The notes under the pieces are model-generated. The model had not been told where the DNA came from. It saw nothing but the letters and a program-made list of their open reading frames with translations, and did no database searches. A DNA stretch of 64,000 nucleotides, taken from contig NZ_JAFBDS010000009.1 in the NCBI RefSeq assembly GCF_016908375.1, forward strand, positions 124,001-188,000, in the 5' to 3' direction. Every line of letters starts with the position of its first letter. Position 1 is the first letter of the stretch. This DNA is from Amphibacillus cookii (lineage in GTDB: Bacteria > Bacillota > Bacilli > Bacillales > Amphibacillaceae). The position numbers and the translations under genes were made by a program. Positions 43,437 to 53,247 of this stretch are shown in pieces.

Positions 43437-44414
43437 TTGTTAAAAGAAATCACACCAGCAGCACTTTCACAATTTCAAATCGGTCATGCATCCTATCCAA
43501 GTGATTTAACGGGGTGCACAGTTGTTCTCGCTCCTAATGGTGCGATCGCAGGCGTTGATGTGCGTGGTGGATCGCCAGGAACGCGGGAAACAGATTTACT
43601 GAAATCAGAGAATTTGATTGATCAAGTTCACGCAATCTTTTTGACAGGTGGAAGTGCCTACGGTTTGGATGTCGCTACAGGTATCATGCGTTATTTAGAA
43701 GAGAAACATATTGGATTTAACACGCCAGCTGCTCATATTCCTATTGTTCCGGGTGCAGTCCTTTTCGATTTAATGATCGGTAATTCTTCCGTGCGCCCAG
43801 ACGCTGAACTGGGTTATCAAGCATGCTTAAATGCAAGAACATCAGGAGGTTTAGTCGGTAATGTCGGTGCAGGATTAGGTGCAACTGTAGGAAAATGTTG
43901 TGGATCTGATTATGCAATGAAAGGTGGGGTAGGGCACTATGCAGTAGAGTTAAGAGGGATTAAGGTAGCGGCATTAATTGCCGTTAATAGTTTTGGCGAT
44001 ATTATTAACCCCAAGACTGGGAAGGTATTGGCTGGCGCTTATGATCGGAGTCAGCATATGTTTTTGGATAGTGAGCAACAGTTATTCAATCAAATGACAC
44101 AATCAACTAATCACTTTTCCGGCAATACAACAATTGGTGTCGTTATGACCAATGTCAAAGCTACTAAAGCGCAAATGAACAAAATAGCTAGTATTGCTCA
44201 TGATGGTCTGGCAAGAACGATGCGACCGTCACACAGCTTTGTCGATGGTGATACGTTATTTACTTTAAGCAGTAACGAAGAAGAAGCAGATTTAAATGTG
44301 ATTTCCATGTTGGCTACTACTGTAGTTGAAAAAGCGATCATCAACGCGATTAAATCTGCGCAGTCAGTTGAAGGTTGTCCAAGCTATCAAGACGTCAAGG
44401 ATCACTTTAGCTAG
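43437..44414 (+). CDS. P1 family peptidase (DmpA/S58 type)
   Basis: 325 residues of the DmpA aminopeptidase family, which autoprocess before a Ser/Thr that becomes the N-terminal nucleophile. The processing region GNTTIGVVMTNV (near 235-246) and the FLTGGSAYGLDVATGIMRYL segment are visible. Likely a cytoplasmic peptidase acting on small amides or peptides. The TTG start has AAGGAGG upstream. Confidence 0.85.
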   Translation: MLKEITPAALSQFQIGHASYPSDLTGCTVVLAPNGAIAGVDVRGGSPGTRETDLLKSENLIDQVHAIFLTGGSAYGLDVATGIMRYLEEKHIGFNTPAAHIPIVPGAVLFDLMIGNSSVRPDAELGYQACLNARTSGGLVGNVGAGLGATVGKCCGSDYAMKGGVGHYAVELRGIKVAALIAVNSFGDIINPKTGKVLAGAYDRSQHMFLDSEQQLFNQMTQSTNHFSGNTTIGVVMTNVKATKAQMNKIASIAHDGLARTMRPSHSFVDGDTLFTLSSNEEEADLNVISMLATTVVEKAIINAIKSAQSVEGCPSYQDVKDHFS

Positions 44415-44516
44415 AAAATATATAATAAAGTATGAAAAACTGTGATTTTTATCACTGCTTTTTTGTTTGTTTGCTTCATAATAAACATTAGACTGTATTT
44501 TTTGAGGTGAAAAATA

Positions 44517-45440
44517 ATGTGTTCATATAAACCTGAGCTTCAAGCAACTGCAGAAGATTTCGATGAAGTTAAATCTTTAATAAAAGCTGGTGCAGATGCT
44601 ATCGTATTAGGGAATCAACAATTTGGAAATCGTGTTTGTGGTGATTTCACTTTAGATCAAATAAAATCGGCGACAGAGTGGCTGCATTTAGAAGGAAAAC
44701 GCATCTATATTATGGTTAATGCCATTTTTCATAATGACCACTTAAAACAACTACCCGATTATTTAAAGACGCTTGAAACATTTGGAGTAGACGGTATTAT
44801 TGCTGGCGATCAAGCCATTTTTCAACTGTTGGAAGATCTTGATTTAACACTCCCTTTAACTTGGAATCCAGCTACGTTATCAACAAATTATCAGACTTTA
44901 AATTTTTGGCATCAACGCGGCCTAAAACGCGCGACACTATCAAATGAATTATCACTTGATGCCGTTATTGAAATAAAACAGAAGGTTACATTTCCAATAG
45001 AAATACAAGTGCATGGTATGACGTGTATTTTTCAATCAAAACGTAAACTGATCCGTAATTATTATAATCATATTAAAAAAGAATATCATCCTAATCAAAC
45101 GCGTTTTATTAAAGAAGACAAGAAAGATGATACACATTATCCCATTTTCGAAGATATCAATGGCACTCATATTATGAGTAACGAAGATTTAGTGATGATT
45201 GAATATCTAGATCAAATACTGGAAGCAGAAATTGATGGCTTACTGATTAATGGCATATTAAAGACAAGATCTTATAATGAAAAAATGGTGTCCATTTATC
45301 GAGAAGCTATTGATACCTACTTAAACAATCCGCGCAACTATCAAATAAAGAAATCAGGATGGAGACAAGCTATTGAAGACATTCAACCTGAGCAACGTGG
45401 GATGAATACCGGGTTTTACTTTAAAGAACAGATTTATTAA
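44517..45440 (+). CDS. trhP1: U32 peptidase-like tRNA hydroxylation protein (TrhP1/YrrN)
   Basis: 307 residues with the U32 core (LIKAGADAIVLGNQQFG; IYIMVNAIFHNDHLK). U32 proteins YrrN and YrrO, now TrhP1 and TrhP2, make 5-hydroxyuridine at the tRNA wobble base using prephenate. This copy lacks the cysteine cluster seen in its partner (HGMTCIFQSKRKLIRNYY instead). It is followed by trhP2 after 17 bp, the same pair as in B. subtilis. Confidence 0.85.
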   Translation: MCSYKPELQATAEDFDEVKSLIKAGADAIVLGNQQFGNRVCGDFTLDQIKSATEWLHLEGKRIYIMVNAIFHNDHLKQLPDYLKTLETFGVDGIIAGDQAIFQLLEDLDLTLPLTWNPATLSTNYQTLNFWHQRGLKRATLSNELSLDAVIEIKQKVTFPIEIQVHGMTCIFQSKRKLIRNYYNHIKKEYHPNQTRFIKEDKKDDTHYPIFEDINGTHIMSNEDLVMIEYLDQILEAEIDGLLINGILKTRSYNEKMVSIYREAIDTYLNNPRNYQIKKSGWRQAIEDIQPEQRGMNTGFYFKEQIY

Positions 45441-45457
45441 CAAGAGGTGTATGGGGT

Positions 45458-46681
45458 ATGACAACAAAACAAAAACCAGAATTGCTTGCACCCGCAGGTA
45501 ATCTAGAAAAATTAAAATTTGCAATTCACTATGGAGCTGACGCCGTTTATATTGGCGGAAGGCAGTTTGGGCTCCGTTCTAAAGCAGGTAATTTTACCTT
45601 TGATGAAATGCGTGAAGGCGTTGCATTTGCTAATAAGTACGGAGCAAAAGTATATGTTGCAACCAATATCATTGCCCATAATGAAAACTTAGATGGGGCA
45701 CATGAGTATTTTAAAAATCTCTATGAAGTTGGGGTCTCAGCTGTCATTGCTGCCGATCCTGCATTGATTCAATCTTGTCGTGAAGCAGCACCAGATTTGG
45801 AAATACACATTAGTACACAAGCATCGATTGCCAATTGGAAAACAGCGCAATTTTGGAAAAACGAAGGGATTCCCCGTGTCGTTTTAGCACGTGAAGTGTC
45901 TGTTGAAGAAATTCGGGAAATGAAGGAAAAAGTAGACATAGAAATTGAAGCATTTATCCATGGTGCAATGTGTATTTCTTACTCTGGACGTTGTGTACTT
46001 TCCAATCATATGACATCGCGTGACGCGAATCGCGGGGGATGTGCTCAATCTTGTCGTTGGAAGTATGATTTATTTGAAGATGGCATCGATGATGACATTG
46101 CTGTATCTGAACAAGCAGATGAGAAGTATACAATGAGTTCCCAAGACCTAAGCATGGTTGAACACTTACCGGACTTAATTGAAGCTGGTGTCGATTCATT
46201 AAAAATTGAAGGACGCATGAAAAGCATTCACTATGTTGCAACGGTTGTAAATGTGTATCGAAAAATCATTGATACATATTTTGAAGATCCTGATCATTAT
46301 CAAATTGATCAAGCATGGATTGATGAAATATGGAAAGCTGCACAGCGTTCCTTGTCAACAGCTTTTTATTATAATGAACCGACAGATAAAGATCAATTAT
46401 TCGGCAAACCAGATCGGATCCCTAAATATGATTTTGCTGGTTTAGTCCTTGATTATGATCAACAGACACAAATGGCAACGATTCAACAACGCAATAGCTT
46501 TGGCGTCGGTGATGAAGTTGAATTTTTCGGGCCTCATTTTTATCATTTTAAACAAACTATCACTGAACTATGGAATGAACAAGGTGAACCAATAGATCGA
46601 GCTAAACATGCGATGATGATTACAAAAATAAAAGTAGATCAACCGTTAAAATATTATGATATGATGCGGAAGCAAAAGTAA
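45458..46681 (+). CDS. trhP2: U32 peptidase-like tRNA hydroxylation protein (TrhP2/YrrO)
   Basis: 407 residues. LLAPAGNLEKLKFAIHYGAD and AVYIGGRQFGLR start the U32 barrel; HGAMCISYSGRCVLSNHMTS with RDANRGGCAQSCRW holds the cysteines that bind an iron-sulfur cluster; SLKIEGRMKS follows. The C-terminal domain (about 330-407) is present. It acts with TrhP1 on tRNA U34. A strong terminator overlaps its stop codon. Confidence 0.9.
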   Translation: MTTKQKPELLAPAGNLEKLKFAIHYGADAVYIGGRQFGLRSKAGNFTFDEMREGVAFANKYGAKVYVATNIIAHNENLDGAHEYFKNLYEVGVSAVIAADPALIQSCREAAPDLEIHISTQASIANWKTAQFWKNEGIPRVVLAREVSVEEIREMKEKVDIEIEAFIHGAMCISYSGRCVLSNHMTSRDANRGGCAQSCRWKYDLFEDGIDDDIAVSEQADEKYTMSSQDLSMVEHLPDLIEAGVDSLKIEGRMKSIHYVATVVNVYRKIIDTYFEDPDHYQIDQAWIDEIWKAAQRSLSTAFYYNEPTDKDQLFGKPDRIPKYDFAGLVLDYDQQTQMATIQQRNSFGVGDEVEFFGPHFYHFKQTITELWNEQGEPIDRAKHAMMITKIKVDQPLKYYDMMRKQK

Positions 46682-46719
46682 AAGATTAAAGGTTAGTCCT
46701 TTAATCTTTTACTTTTTTA
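46674..46719 (+). terminator. terminator of trhP1-trhP2
   Basis: AAGTAAAAGATTAAAGG, loop TTAGT, CCTTTAATCTTTTACTT, then TTTTAC: a 17-bp perfect stem that includes the trhP2 stop. Confidence 0.85.
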
Positions 46720-46783
46720 CTATCTCATTTTTGTATAAAGATAAAGCCCCAAGGGCAAACCATAGTAAAGAGGGGGGAGAGCT

Positions 46784-47545
46784 ATGAAAACTGTCAAGTT
46801 TGAGCAAAATGAAATATTTTATGAAGTAATGGGTGAAGGTTTGCCGATTCTTTTCATTCATCCTCCGGGTTTAGGTCGAACTGTTTTTCAGTCGCAATTA
46901 TCATTAGCAAAATATTATCAATTAATCCTTCCTGATTTTAGTGGACACGGGCAATCCACAGCTCAGTATCGATTACATATTATCGATCAATATTGTAAAG
47001 AGATTGAAGCAATCTTGGACCAAGAAGACATTAGCAAAGTTATTATATGTGCATACTCAGCTGGAGGCGTAGTTGGACAAATCTTTGCCTGTCACTATCC
47101 AGATCGTGTCGAAGCATTAATTATTGCAGGAGGCTATCCAAATGTTAAAACTTCAGCGTTACATCTTATTTATTTAGCAGGTATGTTTACACTGCGAATC
47201 TCAAGAAATTTCTTATCAAATAGGTTAGCAGCAAGTAATACAACAAATGACGACGATCGAAAGAAACTATTAAAGCACATTCATCAATCAAATCCAAATA
47301 AATGGTATCAATATTATTTGAGCACACACCAGGTAGATATTAGACATTATATCAATAAAATAAACTGTAAAAGCTTAATTATCTATGGCAACCTCACGGA
47401 CTTTACGCATTATTATCAAAGGTACTATCAAGATAATAAGTTTATTCAATTGGCTTATGTAGAACTCGGGACACACCAAATCCCGCCAAAAAAAGCTGAA
47501 GCCTTTAATCATTTAATAAGAGAATTTATCGATCATCACATCTAA
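46784..47545 (+). CDS. alpha/beta hydrolase
   Basis: 253 residues of the alpha/beta hydrolase fold. The oxyanion HPPGLGRT loop is near 26-33, the nucleophile elbow is AYSAGG (near 92-97) and the catalytic His is probably in ELGTHQIPP (near 234). AGGGGGGAG precedes the ATG. Substrate unknown; esterase or epoxide-hydrolase-like roles are both possible. Confidence 0.82.
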   Translation: MKTVKFEQNEIFYEVMGEGLPILFIHPPGLGRTVFQSQLSLAKYYQLILPDFSGHGQSTAQYRLHIIDQYCKEIEAILDQEDISKVIICAYSAGGVVGQIFACHYPDRVEALIIAGGYPNVKTSALHLIYLAGMFTLRISRNFLSNRLAASNTTNDDDRKKLLKHIHQSNPNKWYQYYLSTHQVDIRHYINKINCKSLIIYGNLTDFTHYYQRYYQDNKFIQLAYVELGTHQIPPKKAEAFNHLIREFIDHHI

Positions 47546-47609
47546 ATTTTCATTTCGTCTCACTATCATAAGTATACTTCTTTTATGAGATATGTTATTT
47601 GTATTTACC

Positions 47610-47646
<37 letters not shown>

Positions 47647-47722
47647 TTTTAAATGCATTCATTACTATTGGGACAAGAAAATCTAAACTCCCCACCTTCT
47701 ACAACTTTAAAGACATGAAAGT

Positions 47723-48490
47723 CTAAACTGGTTTATTATTATAAGCAACTATTATAAATCGATGCTCATAGTTTAAAACATAGCCATTTAATGTTAACTC
47801 TTTATAGGCATTCAACAACTGTTCAAAGTTATCCTTTACATTAAATGCCGGAAATTCCCACTCAATAACTTTTGCATAGTAAATTAGGGCTTCCATGTTG
47901 AAGAACTTTTGGTAAGGAAAGTATTCATTAGCGAACTTAATCTCAAAATCACTTTCCTCTAGATCACGTTGAGTATTTCTCAAATTTAAGGTCCTGTATC
48001 TTGGTTGAAACTCTGGAATAAGCATATTTGATAAACGGTTTCCATTTTCCCCGCCAACCTGCTGTGTAATGAATACCCCGTTTGGTCTTAATACTCTTTT
48101 TACTTCATTAACATTAAATGATTCATGCCTATTAATTATAATATCAAAACTATTATCATCATAATCAATTATGTCATCGTCATTAATCGAAGCTAGATTT
48201 ATTCCTAAAGGGACTAATTTTCCTTTTAAAAATTCAATATTTGGCTGCCAACCTTCTGTTACCGATGTTTTTTCATAAGGATGATTTAAGGACAGAAGAA
48301 ATTCTCCACCTCCTGTACCCATATCGAGTAATTCTAAATCTGAAGACAAATACTTATTTATGATTCTAGCATAATCCCATGGGAGATTCTCGTTTTCCCA
48401 ATCGTCCTTTATAAGAGAAAAATCCCAACCTTCAAAGTTCACTTCTTCTTCATATTTTATCCATTCTTTTTTTAACACATTTATATTCAT
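47723..48490 (-). CDS. class I SAM-dependent methyltransferase
   Basis: 255 residues. Motif I is LLDMGTGGGEFLLSL (near 55-69), followed by DDDIIDYDDNSFDIIINRHE and VKRVLRPNGVFITQQVGGEN. It looks like a small-molecule methyltransferase of the type often annotated next to resistance genes. GGAGGGA precedes the ATG. It is monocistronic; substrate unknown. Confidence 0.82.
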   Translation of the reverse strand: MNINVLKKEWIKYEEEVNFEGWDFSLIKDDWENENLPWDYARIINKYLSSDLELLDMGTGGGEFLLSLNHPYEKTSVTEGWQPNIEFLKGKLVPLGINLASINDDDIIDYDDNSFDIIINRHESFNVNEVKRVLRPNGVFITQQVGGENGNRLSNMLIPEFQPRYRTLNLRNTQRDLEESDFEIKFANEYFPYQKFFNMEALIYYAKVIEWEFPAFNVKDNFEQLLNAYKELTLNGYVLNYEHRFIIVAYNNKPV

Positions 48491-48847
48491 AATAACTATC
48501 CCTCCACTTTTTATTTGTTATGTGGACGATACAGTTAACTGATAGATACTTAGGTTAAGCCCGATACAGACTCCATCAGATTTACTAACTGTATCGAGTA
48601 ATTAATTCGTTTCATTTTAATGAGTTCCCTCCTTATAGGATAGACATTCAAAAAGCTAAAGAAAAATTAAATTATTCACCAATAGATGATGCCATTAAAG
48701 AATGTGGATTTACTTTCGATAATTAAAATAAACCAAAAGCAAAGTAAAGCTAACATTATAATTATATACTTTTAACTCTTAATTGTTTTTACGGACGGTT
48801 ATCTTTGATAAATATCACCTTAATATTTCTTAAATAAATTATTAATC
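48491..48847. other. gene-free stretch with a possible gene relic
   Basis: 357 bp. A 28-codon plus-strand frame (about 48640-48726) without a start reads like the end of an enzyme (DIQKAKEKLNYSPIDDAIKE) and may be a relic of an NAD-dependent epimerase-like gene. A repeat fragment follows at 48787-48812. The palindromic GATACAG/CTGTATC (about 48560-48595) lies upstream of the methyltransferase and could be its operator. Confidence 0.35.
48787..48812 (-). repeat. interspersed repeat, copy 9 (5' end fragment)
   Basis: TTTACGGACGGTTATCTTTG ending ATAAA: only the TTTATCA...GATAACCGTCCGT end of the family. Confidence 0.75.
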
Positions 48848-49675
48848 TTAATCCATACTCAACAATGCTTCTTTAAGAAATGAATCATTCAGCCATTCAT
48901 TTAACTGGCCTGTGGAAAACCCTTTTGAAACATTAAGGTCAATAAGTGTTCCACTGGAGTAGCCGAAAGAAGCCGATCGATTCGCTATGGTGTCAGGACC
49001 TTTTTCTAAAACATTCTTCAACTTTTTCAGCATGTTCTGAAAGCTTTTTTCTAAATCACTTTTTGGGCTTGCAGCTACTTCAATCACTTGATTAAAGCGT
49101 TCGTTCCCTCCTATGAACTCTCCATTTTCATTCAAGCTGATGTCTGACAAGGTCAGACCAGCGGTTGTTTTCAAGAACTCATTCACATGCCATTTTTCAT
49201 ATGCCTCTTTATCTAACGGTATGCCATTTTGTTCATCAACCAGCTCTGCATGGCTCAAAAGGCGCGCACCGAACCTTTTATCGTTATCGTTTAAGGCGGC
49301 TTCGATCTTTGTTCTTTTTTGCTCGTCATCAATGCCTTCAACTGTAATTCGGTTATTTTCGTCAACATGTAACGTCAGATTTTCGTGTTTTGACAGGGAA
49401 ATTCCACTTTCGCTCAACACTTTATCAATCTGGTTGTTCAAACGTTGTCTGTCCATGTAAAGATTGTAAATTTCAAATTGAACACCATTCATTTGCGACC
49501 GTAATGACACGGCGTTTTTTTGGGCTGCTTCAGCCTGTTTGCTGATGGAAAGGCTGTCATTATGTTTGACGACTTGTGTCTGGGAGGCCTTCGCCTTTAC
49601 TACTCTATTCATAGCAGCCGATTTCATCAGTTGATCTGAATAAAATGAAAGTTTTACCTGGTCTCTAATATTCAT
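48848..49675 (-). CDS. hypothetical protein, possibly DUF4885-like
   Basis: 275 residues, soluble, mixed helix and coil, starting MNIRDQVKLSFYSDQLMKSA. The start at 49675 is chosen because AAAGGGG lies about 5-10 bp upstream. The segment NDSLSISKQAEAAQK and the middle coiled stretch resemble secreted or flagellum-related DUF4885-type proteins of Bacillus, but the match is from memory and weak. The gene looks richer in G+C than its neighbours, which suggests transfer. No neighbours on the same strand. Confidence 0.5.
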   Translation of the reverse strand: MNIRDQVKLSFYSDQLMKSAAMNRVVKAKASQTQVVKHNDSLSISKQAEAAQKNAVSLRSQMNGVQFEIYNLYMDRQRLNNQIDKVLSESGISLSKHENLTLHVDENNRITVEGIDDEQKRTKIEAALNDNDKRFGARLLSHAELVDEQNGIPLDKEAYEKWHVNEFLKTTAGLTLSDISLNENGEFIGGNERFNQVIEVAASPKSDLEKSFQNMLKKLKNVLEKGPDTIANRSASFGYSSGTLIDLNVSKGFSTGQLNEWLNDSFLKEALLSMD

Positions 49676-49901
49676 GGGAACCCCTTTCTTGGTCATTATA
49701 TTTTTATATCGGCTAATATTTGAATATGTTTACCAATCTTAAGTTGAAGGTTTCCTATATTTAGAATACTGGCCAACAGACATTAAATGTAAATACTATT
49801 GTGAATGTTCAGTTAATCATTGACAATGTTTATGAGTCTTACCATATTTACACCGACCCAACCGTCGGCAGATTAAGACCTTTTGTCTGTTGAAAAGAAT
49901 T

Positions 49902-51122
49902 CTATTTAACATTCTTATTATCTTTTTTCGATGGTTTTATTGCAAAGAAAGTAATGACTACCGCAAGCGCACTAAGTGAAGCGAGTATGATATATAGCAT
50001 GTGAATCTGTTTCATGATCAGTGCAATAATTGGTGGGCCTGCAGCCACCCCTAGAAAACGCATACTACTATATAATGAAGTCACCGTTCCACGTATATCC
50101 TTTTCTACCCCTTCGGTAATTAATGCATCTAAACATGGCAGTGACACACCAATACCTAATCCAGCTATTGATAGAAGTACGGTAATTAAAAAAATACTTA
50201 TTTGTTCATTGGTAATAAATAGCAACGGTACAACTGATGCGAGATTTCCAATCAAAATTAACCACTTCATAATAACCTTATTTTCACCAATCTTTTTCCC
50301 CGTCACATACGATGCGATACAAAGAGATAACAAAGGAATAGCTAATAATAAACCTTTATAAACACCCTCTATTTTATATTGCGATTCAAGCAATGATGAA
50401 AAATGAAATAATACACCAAATAAGACAAACATATTAATACATCCGATAATAAATGTAGCGATTAGCCAACGTCCATTTGCTTTAAAAACAGCTTTTAATG
50501 AATGGATAAAAGTGGAAAAAGTCTGTTGCTCCGCTTTATCATCCTTTGGTGCTTTAACTAAAAATAGCACGAGTAATACAGCAATAAATGAAAAGGCAGG
50601 AATAAAAATAAAAGGTAGATACCAAATCACCATTGCCAGTAATGCACCAATAATTGGACTAAGAACTTTACCAAATGTGTTTGACGTTTCAATAATACCT
50701 AAGCCTACACTAACATCTTTTTCATCTTTATACATATCACCGACAGTTGGTATAACAACAGGAAATGCCCCTGCCGCCCCGATTCCTTGTAAAAACCGGC
50801 CAATAAGTATAACGATGTAAGGTGATGCCATCAGCCAAGCTGCAATAGCTGATACAGCACCTCCTACACCTGTAATTATTATACTTGGTATCATAACTTT
50901 TTTACGGCCTACCTTATCTGATAAATAACCGGCAATAGGAATCAGAAAAATGGCAACTACTGAGTAAACCGTAATAATGAGACTGGATTGAAAACTCGAT
51001 ATATCGAGTTCTTTCTCAATAATCGGCAAAACTGGGATTAACATCGAATTCCCCAATGTCATAACTAACGGGATTGACGCAAGTGCAAGTAAATCTAATT
51101 TTTTATCTTTCATCTTTTCCAT
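49902..51122 (-). CDS. MFS multidrug-type efflux transporter
   Basis: 406 residues with 12 predicted helices. Motif A is GYLSDKVGRKKV (near 65-76) and the antiporter-type motif C region is GIIETSNTFGKVLSPIIGAL (near 141-160). It resembles drug/H+ antiporters of the YitG/Blt group. The first ATG lacks a good ribosome binding site; the fourth residue (Met) is an alternative start. No regulator is adjacent. Confidence 0.85.
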   Translation of the reverse strand: MEKMKDKKLDLLALASIPLVMTLGNSMLIPVLPIIEKELDISSFQSSLIITVYSVVAIFLIPIAGYLSDKVGRKKVMIPSIIITGVGGAVSAIAAWLMASPYIVILIGRFLQGIGAAGAFPVVIPTVGDMYKDEKDVSVGLGIIETSNTFGKVLSPIIGALLAMVIWYLPFIFIPAFSFIAVLLVLFLVKAPKDDKAEQQTFSTFIHSLKAVFKANGRWLIATFIIGCINMFVLFGVLFHFSSLLESQYKIEGVYKGLLLAIPLLSLCIASYVTGKKIGENKVIMKWLILIGNLASVVPLLFITNEQISIFLITVLLSIAGLGIGVSLPCLDALITEGVEKDIRGTVTSLYSSMRFLGVAAGPPIIALIMKQIHMLYIILASLSALAVVITFFAIKPSKKDNKNVK

Positions 51123-51208
51123 CCATTCAATAGTTTTTCAATTATCCCTATCTATTGTTATCATAATTGAAAACTTCATACCTAATCTTGAATGAACATG
51201 ATGGTTAT

Positions 51209-51598
51209 TTAAATATCTCGGCAAGCCCAAGCATCAATTTCAACCTTAAAGTCTGGAGCAGCTAAGGCGACAACATACAACATCGTTGTACAAGGGATAT
51301 GATCGCCTAAGAACTGACTAACAACCTCCCTTCTTCTATCTGTATCCATATCTCCTACTAAGTAAAAGACAAGTTTAGTCAAATCTGTAATCTCCATATC
51401 GGCAGCACGTAAATTTTTCTTTATATTATCAAGCGCTATCCGAATCTGATCAATCGGATCTTCAGGCAAGTAACCATCAGCAGCCATACCCAATTGTCCA
51501 GATAGGGTTAACCACTGTTGTGGTCCGGTCACTTCAATTTGATGAACATATGCTGCAACAGGATCATGTACTTCTTGAGGATTCCTAACTATTTTCAT
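51209..51598 (-). CDS. RidA-like protein
   Basis: 129 residues of the YjgF/YER057c/UK114 fold: LTLSGQLGMAADG, LDNIKKNLRAADM and PDFKVEIDAWA. In true RidA imine deaminases an Arg lies just before the trimer active site; here that segment is CTTMLYVVAL with no Arg, so this is a Rid subgroup of unknown activity. ATG with GGAGTGA upstream. Confidence 0.85.
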   Translation of the reverse strand: MKIVRNPQEVHDPVAAYVHQIEVTGPQQWLTLSGQLGMAADGYLPEDPIDQIRIALDNIKKNLRAADMEITDLTKLVFYLVGDMDTDRRREVVSQFLGDHIPCTTMLYVVALAAPDFKVEIDAWACRDI

Positions 51599-51782
51599 TT
51601 TATCACTCCTTCAACAAATTTAAGGATATTATAACATAATTTTCATGTAACTTTCCTATTGCATTTTATGACAAGATATTACACAAGTTCACTATTTTAA
51701 AAAGCGTCAATAGGAAAATACATATATTTTTTCATTATAAATAGAACTTAAATATAAATATTTCATATAAAAACCGTGACTT

Positions 51783-51811
51783 TTGGTACAAAAATAGACA
51801 AATGGTAAAAT
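51783..51811 (+). promoter_or_regulatory. sigma-A-like promoter of the CAP-domain gene
   Basis: TTGGTA (51783-51788), 17 bp, TAAAAT (51806-51811), 68 bp before the start codon. Confidence 0.45.
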
Positions 51812-51878
51812 ATTCAATGTATGTTACAAAAATGCCATGCTATGATGTAATCGAATCAAATATAAAGGAGTGTAGCAT

Positions 51879-52523
51879 ATGCTAAGAAAAATTGCAGGAG
51901 TTATTGTCACAACTATAGTAATACTGGGATTTTCAACGAACCCAGTCGAAGCATCTCAATCAAATCATTTGAGCTATAGTGATTCTGATCAGTTAAATAA
52001 TTGGCAAGAATGGTTTCACAGTTATTTTAATGACCTACAGGATAATCAAGGCGTAGTTATTAATGAAGACAAACAAGAACAATCTGATCCTAATCAAAAG
52101 AAAAAAACATCGACAGATGAAGATACAGAACAAGATGCAAGTGAGTTAAAGGCTTTTGAAGAAGAAATAATAGAGCTGACAAATCAAGAACGGACAGATC
52201 AAGGCTTAGATCCGCTAGTTGTAGATCAATCACTTAGTTCGGTTGCTCGAGAAAAATCGAATGACATGGCAGTTAATGATTATTTTTCTCATCACAGCCC
52301 TACTTATGGATCACCTTTTGATATGATGCAAGCATTTGACATAGATTATATGGCTGCTGGAGAAAATATCGCTAAAGGCCAACAGACACCTGAAGATGTT
52401 GTTCAAGCCTGGATGAACAGTGAAGGGCATCGTGCCAATATTTTAAATAAAGATTTTACACATATTGGAGTAGGATTTATTGAAGACGGCTATCACTGGA
52501 CACAGATGTTCATTACAAGATAA
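51879..52523 (+). CDS. secreted CAP-domain protein (YkwD-like)
   Basis: 214 residues: signal peptide (1-26, cut near VEAS), an acidic Gln/Asp/Glu linker (about 35-90), then a CAP/SCP domain with NQERTDQGLDPL, SSVAREKSNDMAVNDYFSHH, AGENIAKGQQTPEDVV, GHRANILNKDFTHIGVGF. The bacterial CAP cavity residues (His in FSHHSP, Glu in AGENI, His in GHRAN) are present. Extracellular role unknown; related Bacillus proteins appear during sporulation. AAGGAG precedes ATG. Confidence 0.88.
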   Translation: MLRKIAGVIVTTIVILGFSTNPVEASQSNHLSYSDSDQLNNWQEWFHSYFNDLQDNQGVVINEDKQEQSDPNQKKKTSTDEDTEQDASELKAFEEEIIELTNQERTDQGLDPLVVDQSLSSVAREKSNDMAVNDYFSHHSPTYGSPFDMMQAFDIDYMAAGENIAKGQQTPEDVVQAWMNSEGHRANILNKDFTHIGVGFIEDGYHWTQMFITR

Positions 52524-52525
52524 AG

Positions 52526-52669
52526 TGAACCTTCAATCAGTGGACATTCTCGTTCTTTGCCCACTGATTGTTAGCGGAGTGAAGCGGGACATTAGCCTCC
52601 GGTAGCGCCCACCTTAATAGATTCTCTACTCTCTATTTTGAGGCGAGCGTTGTTACGGACGGTTATAAA
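52526..52669 (-). repeat. interspersed two-hairpin repeat, copy 10
   Basis: GAACCTTCAATCAGTGGAC and GCCCACTGATTG form the second hairpin; GGACATTAGCCTCCGGTAGC and ACGGACGGTTATAAA complete the copy in minus orientation. The last bases of the outer end are lost. Confidence 0.88.
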
Positions 52670-52672
52670 CGA

Positions 52673-52712
52673 GAACAAACAGAGACAGCAACTAAGCTGT
52701 CTCTGTTTGTTC
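52673..52712. terminator. terminator between the CAP gene and ogt
   Basis: GAACAAACAGAGACAGC and GCTGTCTCTGTTTGTTC form a perfect 17-bp stem with a 6-base loop that contains the ogt stop. Confidence 0.75.
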
Positions 52713-53216
52713 TAGCGTTAATAACATAGTCTTCATAGCTAATCCAGCCCGAAAACCTGACAATTGACCATCTTTACTAATAACCCGATGACAAGGTATA
52801 ACAATTAGGAGTGGATTTGCTCCAATCGCTCTTCCTACTGCCCTTACCGCTGTGGGACGATTAATAATTTTAGCTACTTCACTGTATGTCATCGTACGTC
52901 CATAGGGAATATCTTGTAAGGCGCGCCACACCAATTGTTGAAAAGCCGTACCAATCAGCTCGATATCAAACGTAAATGTTGACAAGTCACCAGATAAATA
53001 CCTAATTAACTCCTGTTGGTAACTCGTTAGTTGTTGATGGTCTTCTACCAATTGGTAATCAGGCAAATGTTTGTTTAACCAGATGATCGTTTCTTCAAGT
53101 GGTTGATTGGGCGAACCAACATAACATAAACCTTTACTGGTCGCTACAGTAAAGTACGTCGCGCCTTTAAATGTGAATGAACTATAGTAAACCACCCTAC
53201 CATTATTTTCTTCCAT
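52692..53216 (-). CDS. ogt: methylated-DNA--protein-cysteine methyltransferase
   Basis: 174 residues. This suicide enzyme takes the methyl group from O6-methylguanine onto Cys in IPCHRVIS (near 141-148). The preceding helix has RAVGRAIGANPLLIV and the DNA-binding helix PYGRTMTYSEVAKIINRP. The N-terminal domain is short, as in Ogt. Start ATG, with GGGGGGAGATG upstream. Single-gene unit. Confidence 0.93.
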   Translation of the reverse strand: MEENNGRVVYYSSFTFKGATYFTVATSKGLCYVGSPNQPLEETIIWLNKHLPDYQLVEDHQQLTSYQQELIRYLSGDLSTFTFDIELIGTAFQQLVWRALQDIPYGRTMTYSEVAKIINRPTAVRAVGRAIGANPLLIVIPCHRVISKDGQLSGFRAGLAMKTMLLTLEQTETA

Positions 53217-53247
53217 CTCATCTCCCCCCTTACCTTTAAAAACTTAC

